From a virus: a DNA stretch of 31,659 nucleotides. The notes under the pieces were generated by a model that was not told the origin of the DNA, did no database searches, and saw nothing but the letters and a program-made list of their open reading frames with translations. The first letter of the stretch is position 1. Each line of letters starts with the position of its first letter. Positions 15,401 to 23,900 of the stretch are shown in pieces. Made by a program: the position numbers and the translations under genes. The stretch covers positions 1 through 31,659 of the IMG/VR virus record IMGVR_UViG_3300029787_000208. The stretch is one strand, 5' to 3'.

Positions 15401-16103
15401 CACTCTCTGCTGCTTTGTTCATAGATGCTTGTGTGTACCCACTACCTGCTAACTTTGCAGTCATGGCCTCTGCTGCATCTAGGCCAGCTTTCTCTGCAGC
15501 TTTCTTAGTTGCACCAGACTGTGCAGCTTTCCTAGCTGCTGCTGCTACAGAGGCTTTTATAGCTGCTTTACTAGCCTCGCTTACACCCAGCGCACCTGCC
15601 TTACCTAAACCGCCTGTTACTAAACCTACATAGTTTGTAGGATCACTCGCTATAGATAGTATGTAGTCTTTTACACCATCTACTGCACCAAAGACACCAT
15701 CGTTTACAAACACATTACCTAAACTATCATACAACTGATAGGCATCTTTGGCTATACGTTTAGTCTCATCGTCTGCTTTACCTATGAATCTAGCTTCACC
15801 TGCAGTGGCGACTATGTTAGTGTTAAATCTACGCATACTATCAACAAAGTCTTCAACCACAGTTTCTTTATCAGCATCCATGTAGGTAGCACCTTTTTTG
15901 CTAATCATGTACTGTCGTATTTTGTTTAACCTGTCTCTTCTGTACAGATCATCTTTCTTTAACTTCTCGCCCTTACGATTATCAGGCTCAAACATCTCAT
16001 CAAACTCAGTGTTATCTCTTCGCACTGGTGAACTAGAGTCTATCTTTTTAGGCTCAATAGGCTGTATACCAAGTTCTTTGTTAAGCTCTTCTAATGTTCT
16101 CAT
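12414..16103 (-). CDS. Very large internal virion / DNA ejection protein (1229 aa)
   Basis: Probable internal core protein that leaves the head with the DNA, comparable in size and place to T7 gp16. No enzymatic motif is seen. Residues about 165-300 are rich in Ala and Lys with long amphipathic helices, and Gly/Ala-rich hydrophobic stretches near 335-350 and 610-660 (NVAGYAQFFAGQGVADLF) could insert into membranes. The rest is helical and charged. It is ATGA-coupled to a lytic transglycosylase gene; in T7 that activity is fused to gp16, here it would be a separate protein. The ejection role is inferred from size, composition and neighbours. Confidence 0.75.
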   Translation of the reverse strand: MRTLEELNKELGIQPIEPKKIDSSSPVRRDNTEFDEMFEPDNRKGEKLKKDDLYRRDRLNKIRQYMISKKGATYMDADKETVVEDFVDSMRRFNTNIVATAGEARFIGKADDETKRIAKDAYQLYDSLGNVFVNDGVFGAVDGVKDYILSIASDPTNYVGLVTGGLGKAGALGVSEASKAAIKASVAAAARKAAQSGATKKAAEKAGLDAAEAMTAKLAGSGYTQASMNKAAESAAKVARAKIRFEAAQKAAKKTVVEGGEVVLEKGYMKPNVVKFGTKRAAKKAVLQTTAIDALLAGYQDVAIQDIYLDVGAQDKYSALQTGLSLTLGGVGGGLHFTFGKFGGVSGLGEALDSARAASRAAEFPLKRFKSAREQLKKMQKDKAPEAQIKEQKRLVAKLEREAIGKPLLKKESVDKAAKQLKDDIRSWSEKVGAGKKLLTKGEGNQKMPESLLSKIMLGYTKEQKAESKVEIPIGGLSKIFLENGIKFSKKTKVSDVMTNLLQYMPEKELEEIKEEFLTATGGSIKLGETASLAIDLGDIIAATTSEAGSALSVMASVRRATDAGVVAGNEILSQTVASKAVRDQLGEESLGGITKRARPLGYAQNVWKRLLVSSPATTAANVAGYAQFFAGQGVADLFAGGQLAIAGVGAAGVGNTKLSKELFRQARVYRDIQAQKMKNFLDPTTTYDSFIGLMDEIKDNKELKGLLFETVGGGVERTAKRYNMNMEDGILKKSEIFADAAMMITGVRVQDVFTKSQMFMTELDKYVRLKHGDNLIDVLKSGDLAKIDDDVIGGAVDTTLRSVFSKDYTTDDQLLGRAAKWVEQASNTPLLGTVIPFGRFMNNVVATAYQWSPLSFAGVASRIVKKEPGIKTNEAFARSLVGSSALVMAMQMDNERQKKGLGTNEIEVSGTVIDVRNVFPFSLFLAAGRVGNLIVKKETVPPELLEELGNQLAIGQVARDVQFGNDVFNALDFFANEGRSADLDALYKSLGNIAAGATRPLDAINRSVGFLANNDIAKDVRQADGFTTFTQSSTKYFDNILEVLIGESETLTGENLRVSSREGDIYDANPLARILGLNIKRGKTATEQAYTLTNLQSWKQDQRSNIPTYDNIFNGTLAPILERRMQRLIQSKTFKESDLEDKRGRVKHELTQARNELRQYFDIVGTTGYIDQQRYRASTKGTKGQKAKAMKYMKSLGVNAELKDFNFRELKTYESYIDHLNLKIKTGL

Positions 16104-16705
16104 TGTAGTGCATCCTTCAGGGCGTTAGAAAACTTTGTGCCTTTAGTTCCAAAAGCATCTGTACCAACTACGCCTGTCTTTAACCACGCCTTTGCTCCAA
16201 CGTGTCCTTGATTGTGTGCGTAAGCGAGTGCAGCTATCTTTTCTTTTTGTGATAGCTTTTTATATATAGGAGATTTCATCATGTAAGAATGATTCTTAGC
16301 CGTGTAAGCAGCTAATGCCTTCTCTTGTAAGTCTACATCTGACCTAAAAGACACTCTAGACCTTGTGTCATGTTTAAGTGGTGTCCCTAGTAAAGATGCC
16401 GCATCTATCTTTGCATCCTTACCTAGTTGATATCTACCATCATAATGATTATTTTTACCACCTTTAGCGGAGTAATCACCAGAAGACTCTATCTTAGCCA
16501 ACTCTTCTCTGTATGTATCCCATGAGCTTTTGTCTATACCTATCTTGTTAGACACAAGACCATATGACACATCTTCCCAATCAGCTTTAGGCTTACTCAT
16601 TAGTCCTTGCTTATCCTTTGTAGGATCCTCTACAAGTTTACTGTATTGAACATATCCACCGCTTGTTGCTGGTGAAGGTTCTGCATATTGAGAATAAGAA
16701 CCCAT
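16100..16705 (-). CDS. Lytic transglycosylase-like protein, virion-associated (201 aa)
   Basis: Likely cuts peptidoglycan to help DNA entry. The transglycosylase core shows the catalytic glutamate in KIESSGDYSA (E73 with this start), GRYQLG, and the AYAHNQGHVGA motif with its NxG (N165). A GLMSKP motif lies at about 34. The start is uncertain: ATG 16705 is 4 bases after the upstream stop but has a weak ribosome binding site. An upstream in-frame ATG at 16822, with AAGG 10 bases before it, would add 39 residues including KKKRIRR and a hydrophobic stretch resembling a signal anchor, overlapping the previous gene by 113 bases. No other lysozyme is seen in the window, so a role in final lysis is not excluded. 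Confidence 0.75.
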   Translation of the reverse strand: MGSYSQYAEPSPATSGGYVQYSKLVEDPTKDKQGLMSKPKADWEDVSYGLVSNKIGIDKSSWDTYREELAKIESSGDYSAKGGKNNHYDGRYQLGKDAKIDAASLLGTPLKHDTRSRVSFRSDVDLQEKALAAYTAKNHSYMMKSPIYKKLSQKEKIAALAYAHNQGHVGAKAWLKTGVVGTDAFGTKGTKFSNALKDALQ

Positions 16706-16709
16706 ATCT

Positions 16710-18320
16710 TCAAGACCCACGTTCACGGCGTTTGGTGTGAGGCCCAGTACCATCATCGTCGTAGAACTTACCACCAATGGGAATAGCATCAAACGCCTTA
16801 TCCTTTTCTTCTTGTGTATCATAGCTGTCTAACCTTACTATACTGGGTTCTTCATCGGATGTCAACCTTTCTACATCTAACTTCTTACCTGTCTCAGGAT
16901 CATGGGTGTCTCCAAACAACTCATCCCATTGATTAGGTCTAAGATTATCTGGTATCCTCATGCGTCCTGCTAGTATGTCATCTCTGTCTTCTCCACTCAT
17001 ACCTCCACCAAATACAGTAGTAGAGAAGCTACGCTCTGGTCTAGGAGGCACACCACTAGCTATATTACCACTATCATCCTTATAGTAAGTTGCTTCTTCT
17101 ACTTCTGGCTCCTCTGTTTTATCGACCCCTCCTCCTTCTGGCAATTTAGGGTCACTAACTATTTTTGCACTTGGTATTAATCCTTTAATAGCAAGATCAG
17201 CAAGAGCTTCATCTATCATATCCTCTTTTATTGGTGTCCCATTAGATATTATACTTTTTACCGCCCCATCTGCGCCTACAACTATTTCATATTTATAACC
17301 ACCTGTATTTGGTATAGTAAATATATTTTCAATATCTTTCTTTGCAGAAGTATTAGTCAATAATTTTTTTACTACCTTTCTTTCAAGATCATCTCCTTGT
17401 AATCCTTCATATGTCAATCTTCCTAGCTGACCTTCAGTTAGATACCCCTCTAAAACAGAACCCATCTTATCTAAGTAAGTAGGATTCTCCGCTACTATTA
17501 CTTGTACTTGATTAAATATAGATTGTGATCTGTCTAGAGCCGCTAACTCTCGTGCTCTTTCATTTTGTTCTCCTACTTCAACGCCCTCTTGCTGTGCTTG
17601 TGCGACATAATCACCTGCCTTTTGTTTATCTGCAATATTTCTATCAATAGCACTGAGCATATTCATAAAACTACGTGATGCACTAGTACCATCAAAGTCC
17701 TCTGTAGGCAAGAACGAAAAGTATGTACCCGGTGCAACACTTTCGTATGCTTCCTGTTTAGATATCTCATTTATATCCATCACAGAATACCCATCGTAAT
17801 ACGCATCTTTGTCTAGCCTTGATCTAACAGCATCGTCTAAATCAATACCAAACAAGGTCTTCATCACACCACGTTTAGGGTCTTTTGTACTACCTAAAGA
17901 TGGCTTACTTAATGCCGTATTCATCTCATAAAAATCTTCTGATCTTACATCGCCATACATAAAGTTATCAGAGTAGTCTATCAATGAGTCAATCTCGTAC
18001 TGATCAAACTTTTGTCCCGGTGTAAAGTCACGCCTCTTTGCCTCTGCCTGTGCAGACGTTGATAAATCAAACAGACCTTTAGGACCAGATGCAATAGCTG
18101 CATTAATATGCTTATCGTTAAAGCCCAACGCCCTCAGTCTTGATATCTCAGACTTAGCTAAACCTTGTAACTGTTTAAGCTGATTTATCTTCCCCTTAGA
18201 TTCTTCAGCGTTTTCTTTTAGCTCTCTTTTATATTCTCTTGCTTCAGCAACTCTTGTATTAATCTGACGTGCTTGATCCTCCATAAACCCTGTAGCAAAT
18301 GCTTTATAATTAAACGTCAT
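16710..18320 (-). CDS. Internal virion protein, helical (536 aa)
   Basis: A long helical protein without a recognised domain. Residues 1-60 are strongly charged and likely coiled-coil; the middle is acidic with scattered Tyr-rich segments; the C-terminus ends AIPIGGKFYDDDGTGPHTKR, a short beta-like motif seen at the ends of other phage internal proteins. An extended leader AAGGTAAAGTATT precedes the ATG. It lies between an acidic small protein and the transglycosylase, so it is probably a second member of the internal core or ejection apparatus. This role rests on context. Confidence 0.75.
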   Translation of the reverse strand: MTFNYKAFATGFMEDQARQINTRVAEAREYKRELKENAEESKGKINQLKQLQGLAKSEISRLRALGFNDKHINAAIASGPKGLFDLSTSAQAEAKRRDFTPGQKFDQYEIDSLIDYSDNFMYGDVRSEDFYEMNTALSKPSLGSTKDPKRGVMKTLFGIDLDDAVRSRLDKDAYYDGYSVMDINEISKQEAYESVAPGTYFSFLPTEDFDGTSASRSFMNMLSAIDRNIADKQKAGDYVAQAQQEGVEVGEQNERARELAALDRSQSIFNQVQVIVAENPTYLDKMGSVLEGYLTEGQLGRLTYEGLQGDDLERKVVKKLLTNTSAKKDIENIFTIPNTGGYKYEIVVGADGAVKSIISNGTPIKEDMIDEALADLAIKGLIPSAKIVSDPKLPEGGGVDKTEEPEVEEATYYKDDSGNIASGVPPRPERSFSTTVFGGGMSGEDRDDILAGRMRIPDNLRPNQWDELFGDTHDPETGKKLDVERLTSDEEPSIVRLDSYDTQEEKDKAFDAIPIGGKFYDDDGTGPHTKRRERGS

Positions 18321-18326
18321 AATACT

Positions 18327-18977
18327 TTACCTTCTAGCCATTAGACCCATCTCTTGTGGAGCCTGTTCTTGTTCTTCTTCTATTAGTTCTTCTGGTTCTG
18401 CACCCTCTACAGGCGGTTCAGTAACTTGTTCTAACTCTTCTGCTTCAGGAGGTGGCATATCTTGTGCAGCTTCAGCAGCGTCTTCACGTCCTACGTCCTG
18501 TGCTAGAAAGTCTGATATCTCTCCTAACAGTTCTGTACCTGCATCTTCTGTGCCTTGCTCTTGAGCTTTGCTTAATTCATTTAACAAGACTAACTGAATA
18601 CGATCTCTTTCTTTTTGATCTATTTCTTTTTGTGGGTCTTTGTTTGTAAACTTATAATCTATCTCATTGTTATCAGCCACAGCAGCTAAGAACTCCATGA
18701 TTACAGGCTTTACTAACAGAGCTACATCTAAAGTATGTGTGCCTTTCATAACTTGTGATAGAGTCAACGCCTCTGCTATAGGGTTGATAGCTATACCAGC
18801 AACTAAAGCAGCCATCATATCATCCATGACTTCTTCTCTAGCTAAACTAGTTATGTAGAACTGCGTTGCTTCTTCTACTGTGTTTAACGCTGCTGGACGC
18901 TCCCACGGCCTCTCACCTGGTGCATGAGTAAATAATGAGTTGCCCGGTATAGGTGCTCCAAACTGTGATACTGCCAT
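18327..18977 (-). CDS. Acidic structural-region protein ending in GLMARR (216 aa)
   Basis: The N-terminus MAVSQFGAPIPGNSLF and a helical middle resemble a family often seen next to internal virion proteins in marine phages; its function is unknown to me. The last 60 residues are very acidic, rich in Glu, Pro and Ala, and end abruptly in the basic EMGLMARR. I start at ATG 18977 because AGGA lies 8 bases upstream; the longer frame to 19010 adds MVLGLLSRKRK, which overlaps the preceding gene. It may act as a chaperone or scaffold-like partner given its charge; this is a guess. Confidence 0.75.
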   Translation of the reverse strand: MAVSQFGAPIPGNSLFTHAPGERPWERPAALNTVEEATQFYITSLAREEVMDDMMAALVAGIAINPIAEALTLSQVMKGTHTLDVALLVKPVIMEFLAAVADNNEIDYKFTNKDPQKEIDQKERDRIQLVLLNELSKAQEQGTEDAGTELLGEISDFLAQDVGREDAAEAAQDMPPPEAEELEQVTEPPVEGAEPEELIEEEQEQAPQEMGLMARR

Positions 18978-18987
18978 CTTTCTTTTC

Positions 18988-19431
18988 CTACTTAGTAAAC
19001 CCAGCACCAAAGTATAAACCTACTATGGCTGATACAATGTGTGTATCTAGGGGAGTGATTACAAATCCTTTTGCCATCTTCCATTGGATAGCTTCATCAG
19101 GGCCAAACAACCAGTTCATAAAACCGCCCTGCATCTCTGTGTATCCTACATATACACTGACATCAGGATACCACACTGCGACTAGCTTTGGCAAGACAAT
19201 AATGCTAAACACTGCAGATAAAGCTATAAGTCTACGTGTCCAAGCAAAGTGTTTATCATTCTTACCAGCGTTACGTGCTTCTGCTACAGCTTCTTTGTTG
19301 AAGTTAGCACGTTCCATAAGCATCTTGTTGTTGGCTTCTCTAGCCTTGATGGACTGCCCCCATATGGACATGACACCACCTAGTATGGTAGAGAAGAGCA
19401 TTGTTATTAGTTCTAAAGGTAGTCCTAGCAT
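18988..19431 (-). CDS. Three-TM membrane protein, candidate holin (147 aa)
   Basis: Hydrophobic spans lie at about residues 5-25 (PLELITMLFSTILGGVMSI), 65-85 (LIALSAVFSIIVLPKLVAVW) and 122-143 (VSAIVGLYFGAGF), with a basic, helical stretch between the first two. The size and three spans fit a class I or 3TM-type holin, but a structural membrane role is possible. I start at ATG 19431, which forms TAATG with the upstream stop and has GGGG 9 bases before it; an ATG 15 bases earlier lies within the upstream gene. The holin call is an inference from topology. Confidence 0.7.
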   Translation of the reverse strand: MLGLPLELITMLFSTILGGVMSIWGQSIKAREANNKMLMERANFNKEAVAEARNAGKNDKHFAWTRRLIALSAVFSIIVLPKLVAVWYPDVSVYVGYTEMQGGFMNWLFGPDEAIQWKMAKGFVITPLDTHIVSAIVGLYFGAGFTK

Positions 19432-20903
19432 TAAGAAGTACCCCATGTTTTAGGATTACCAAGATTAATTGTTATTGTAGTTTGAAAAGGCTCTCCTGCT
19501 TTTTTTAATCGTTCTTGTTTAGCATATCCAATCATTGAAGCGGCTTGAACAGGAGAGGCATCTAGTAATAAAGACCTTGCTAATCGTTTATCTCCTGCTT
19601 CTACCGCTTCAAAATAAGCTTTTCTTTTTGGTCCTTCATTATAATCAAATGTATCGTTTATTATTATATTACCATCTTTATCTTCATTAAACCTGAACAC
19701 ACCAAAACTTCTAGCTATCCTTAATTTTGGATTCATAATACCTGCTAATGGACCTTTTTTATTAACCTCTAATTCTTTTTGATCTAAGTCTTCATATTTA
19801 GTATATTTTCTACTGTCGTTCATGGCGTTGTTTACTGCATTACGTAAAACATTTATATCTGTTTTAGATATATTATCTTCTGTAAAATTTCCTCCTGCAT
19901 TTAATAAATTATTTGCAAAAAATCTAAATTCTGTAGTGCCAAAGTTTTCTAAAAAGTTTCCTATCCCATCAAATATACCAGCTTTAACCACTGTTACACC
20001 ATCGTCAACTCCCTCTATGTCTCCTACTCTTGTTCCTCGCCTATCCATAAGACCTTGTTGTTCTGATATTTCTGATTCATCTAGTTCAGTTACTGTCACG
20101 TCACCTGCAGACCTTTGCTCTTCTATAGCTCTTGCCATAGCTCCTGAAGTTATTGGTCCTACTACACCATCTACTCCTATGCCTTGCTTCTCTTGAAAGT
20201 CTCTTACGGCGGCTCTGGTTTTTGGTCCTAACTTACCGTCTACCTCTAGATCATAACCTAATATGTTTAAATTTCTTTGGGCATCCTCTGTATCGTATAC
20301 CAAAGGAGTGCCTGATTCTGCGGGTATACTTGCAGGTGCATCCACTTGTACTGGTGCTCTTGTATCTGATAGAGCTAACTCAGTCTGTCTAGCTATACTG
20401 TCAAAGTTATCCTCTGCTTGTGTAGACTGAGCATACGCTATGGCTTCACTTATAGCATCAGACTTAAACCTTTGTCTTTTTACTTGTGGTGTATCATTAC
20501 CAAACTTAACTAAATTCTTCATAGTGGTATTGTGTTGAGTAGCTAATGAATTAGGATTTATTAAAATCTCTTGTGCGTCTATGCTGTTTAACGGAATCCC
20601 TACTGATTTAATTTTATCATCATCATCATAGTCATTCATACTTTTAATTGTATTAGCTGTAAAAACAGCAGGGTTATCACCTGTCTCAACGCCCTCTGGT
20701 CTAGCTCTAGGTCTAAGGCTAACATTTACACCCTCTGGCCTAGCTCTAGGTCTAAGGCTAACATTTACACCCTCTGGCCTAGCTCTAGGTCTAAGACTGC
20801 TAGACATTAATCCCTCTGACTGCTTCTCATCCTCTTTTGGCTGATCAGAGTCAATCCCTAATACATTTTTTAATATATCTACTATACCATATTGATTAGT
20901 CAT
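19431..20903 (-). CDS. Peptidoglycan-binding-domain protein with SLRPRARPEGVNV repeats (490 aa)
   Basis: Residues about 206-258 form a peptidoglycan-binding domain 1 (AQRNLNILGYDLEVDGKLGP, then TRAAVRDFQEKQGI and DGVVGP), so the protein should bind the cell wall. No catalytic domain is seen; it probably anchors or positions the virion at the wall during entry, with the nearby transglycosylase supplying the cut. The N-terminus carries two and three-quarter copies of a 13-residue Arg/Pro repeat (36-71), directly after a GLM motif at 31-33; a second GLM lies at 284-286. The leader is AAGGTAAAGTAAG before the ATG. The C-terminal 200 residues are of unknown fold. Confidence 0.8.
   Translation of the reverse strand: MTNQYGIVDILKNVLGIDSDQPKEDEKQSEGLMSSSLRPRARPEGVNVSLRPRARPEGVNVSLRPRARPEGVETGDNPAVFTANTIKSMNDYDDDDKIKSVGIPLNSIDAQEILINPNSLATQHNTTMKNLVKFGNDTPQVKRQRFKSDAISEAIAYAQSTQAEDNFDSIARQTELALSDTRAPVQVDAPASIPAESGTPLVYDTEDAQRNLNILGYDLEVDGKLGPKTRAAVRDFQEKQGIGVDGVVGPITSGAMARAIEEQRSAGDVTVTELDESEISEQQGLMDRRGTRVGDIEGVDDGVTVVKAGIFDGIGNFLENFGTTEFRFFANNLLNAGGNFTEDNISKTDINVLRNAVNNAMNDSRKYTKYEDLDQKELEVNKKGPLAGIMNPKLRIARSFGVFRFNEDKDGNIIINDTFDYNEGPKRKAYFEAVEAGDKRLARSLLLDASPVQAASMIGYAKQERLKKAGEPFQTTITINLGNPKTWGTS
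20692..20795 (-). repeat. 39-base tandem repeat, 2.7 copies
   Basis: Units at 20692-20730 and 20731-20769 are followed by a 26-base partial copy at 20770-20795. The two full units differ at one base (T or C) in this reading, so the duplication looks recent. Each encodes 13 residues (SLRPRARPEGVNV). The length, 39 bases, keeps frame, so copy number can change without breaking the gene. Confidence 0.9.
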
Positions 20904-20914
20904 CTTACTTTACC

Positions 20915-23900
20915 TTAATTAAAAAAGCCGCCTGATTTAAGCCCACCAGCTTCACCTATAGCACCTATTGTAGCTGATAGAAATTGTCCTGCTGCCATAG
21001 AGAAGCCACTATCTTCTGCAGCATCTGCATCTATTTTAGCTTTAACTAACTCGTGATCTCTGTCAACTTGCTTCTCTGCGGTAGTCCAAGCGTAGTTCAT
21101 TAAGTCACGCTCTTGTTGCCACACTTCTGCTATACCTTGTGTTGTTAAGTTATTAGCTGTTTGTGCTGCCACCATGTTAGCTTCGTTAATAGCTGCGTTC
21201 TCTATAGTAGCTATGTTTTGTCTCCACTGAGTATTAGCTTGAGCCACAACCAGTTCATTAGATGCATTAAACATATCTCTCTGATTGCCTAACTCAGCGT
21301 TAAACTTAGCCATAGTATTCTCTTCACCTACGTTGAACTGCTCCATAGCGTTTTCTTGTGCATTGTTAAACATCTCAACTTGTGCATCTAAGTTCATAGT
21401 GAACTGTGTCATTTGATTCTTGCTCTCAGCATTAAACTGTTTAGCTGCGTTGTCTGCAGCTTGATCAGTAAAGATACTTTGTGTAGTTTGTTGTGCTTTA
21501 AATATCTCCATCTGCTGTGCGTTATCTAAGTTCTGCATATCCATCTGTAAGAAAGCTTGTGCTTTTTGTTGTGCAACCTGTTGATTATTTGACAAGTTAG
21601 TTAAGTCTACTTGTGTCAAAGATGCAGCATCAGACATTAGTTTGGCTTGACGGTTATTTAAGTTAGCTAAGTTTACAGACTGTGCAAGCTGCGAGTTCTG
21701 CAGTAAGCGAGATGTCTCAGCAGTAAAGTTCATGTTAGCTATCTCAGCTATACGCTCTGCACGTATTACATTTACTTGCTGTTTATTAGTTAGCTCTTGT
21801 CCTCGCATGGATGCTTCTATCTGTGCGTTAGCTAGGGCAGTCTGTTGACGGTTAGACAAGTTCTCTACATCGATGTTTAACGCATTAGTCATGTTAAACA
21901 TTCTGATCTGCTGTTCGTTGTTTAACTCTATCTGACGTTCTTGTAGCTGGCTTGACACGTTGAACAAAGATGTTTGCTGTCTGTTATCTAACACCCTACC
22001 TTCCATAGCAGCCATAGATACAGCATCCTGTATGAAAGCCTGTTGCTTATTATTGGCGTTACTTATCTCTCTTTCAAAAGCCTGTGTACTGGTAAGCACA
22101 GCCACTTGCTGTTCGTTAGTAAGAACCTGACCCATCATAGATGCTTTAACTTGTAAGTTAGATAGTGCAGTCTGTTGTCTATTAGACAAGTTAGTTAAGT
22201 CTACCTCTAACTTTTGATTAGCTTCTAATAGTAGGGCTTGTTGTCTGTTTGTCAGGTTTATATCGTTTACTTCTGCAAACCTAGCAGCATTAGCTAGAGC
22301 TACACTTTGTGATACGCTAATCTCTTGATTACGTATACCTGCATTTAGTTGTGCCTGTGTCAACACAGCCTCTTGCTGGTTACTAAGGTTTGTTAGTTGT
22401 AAGTTAGAATTGTTCATAGAGTTCTGTATGCTTACAGCTTGTCTATTAGATAGGTTCTCTAACTCAAACCTTTGTGCTGCTGCAGCATTAGCTAAAGCTA
22501 CAGCTTGTTTGTTACGTACATTCTCCATATCCATAGCTTGAAAGATAGATGCTTCAGCTTGTGCAATAGGCAAGGTTGTCTCCATAGCAGCCTGTATTAG
22601 AGCAGCAGCAGCCATAGAACTACCGCCCATGCCTCTAGAGTTCATAGCTTCGTTTACGTTACGTATGGCTCCTGCAGCCCATGCTGGTGTGCCATCGTTA
22701 AACGAATCCATGAGCCTCTCTAGTTGAAACGTGATAGTAGACTGTGGACTGACATCTCCTTTAGTAAACTTAGCCTCTAGTGTCTGCGAGAACGTAGCTG
22801 CTGCAGCCTTTGCAACGGCATCTCCATTTAAAGCTTCAAGTGTTTGTCCTGTTACGATAATCTTCTCATCGTTTATTATTTTGTTTATATCTATTATTTC
22901 ATCAGGCCCAACAACAGTCTGTGCTCCCGGTAAAACATCAGGTACAAACTCTGTTGTCTTCTCTGGTGCACTTGCCTCAGTTGCAAAACGTGCAGCCTCT
23001 TCTACTTTAGTAATCTCAGCTAGGGCAGCTTGTGCAGGAGCCAGATTGTAATCTACTTTTGCGGTAGCTTTAGGTGTATCTGTAGCAAACTTAGCAGCAT
23101 CAACATCTGGTCTTCTCTCTGTAATCTGTTGATCAGGTGCTGATACAATGCTATCAAACAGTTCTGCTGTTGGTAGTTCTCCGTCCTGCATACGTCTACG
23201 AAATTCTGGTATCTGTACTCTAAGTATGTCTTCTTCTTCAGCAGACAAGTCTAGCTGTGCTAGCTCCTGTGGGTCCATCTGTGCTGCTTTAGCTATGGCG
23301 TCTTCTGATGGTGTGCCTGTCTGTGCAGAGAACTTAGCTAGTGCATTTGTAATCTTATCTTGTGACATAGTAGCTTCGTATGTAGCCACAGAGTCATCTC
23401 TTGCGTCAGCTTCTATACGTGCTTCATACTGTTCTAACTTAACAGGATCAGTAGGCACAGGGCCATACTTCTCTTGCTTCTCTGCATCAGTGAGTTTGCC
23501 TAAGTATGCTAGTGTTAGTTTAGTTGATGGGGAGTCAACAGCATCAGCAGCCTTTGCTTGTTTAGCTATGATGTCTTCTATTTCTGCTAGCTGTCCTGTG
23601 TTTGTATCTATAAACTGATTGTTCTCAACCTTAATGCCATACACATCTGGACGTGTTACTAGATCCATAGGTGAGCTAATAGTCTTAGCTAATGTCTCTG
23701 TCACACTAGGAACTGCTGTAACTTTAGCTCTAGACTCTGTAGAATCCAAAGTCATTTTAGTTTGTTCTATTCCTTCATTAGCTGTATCTAAAGCATCTAC
23801 TGCGTCTACGTATTCTTGTTCACTTTCACTTTTAGGTTTATCTTTAAACGTATCTGTATCTTTAAAATCACCTAACATTTTAGCTAGATTATTAAAGTCA

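Noticed and set aside
14419-15633. Plus-strand frames opposite the 1229-aa protein
   Set aside because: Antisense to an Ala/Lys-rich gene, which naturally yields open frames; no start signals or domains.
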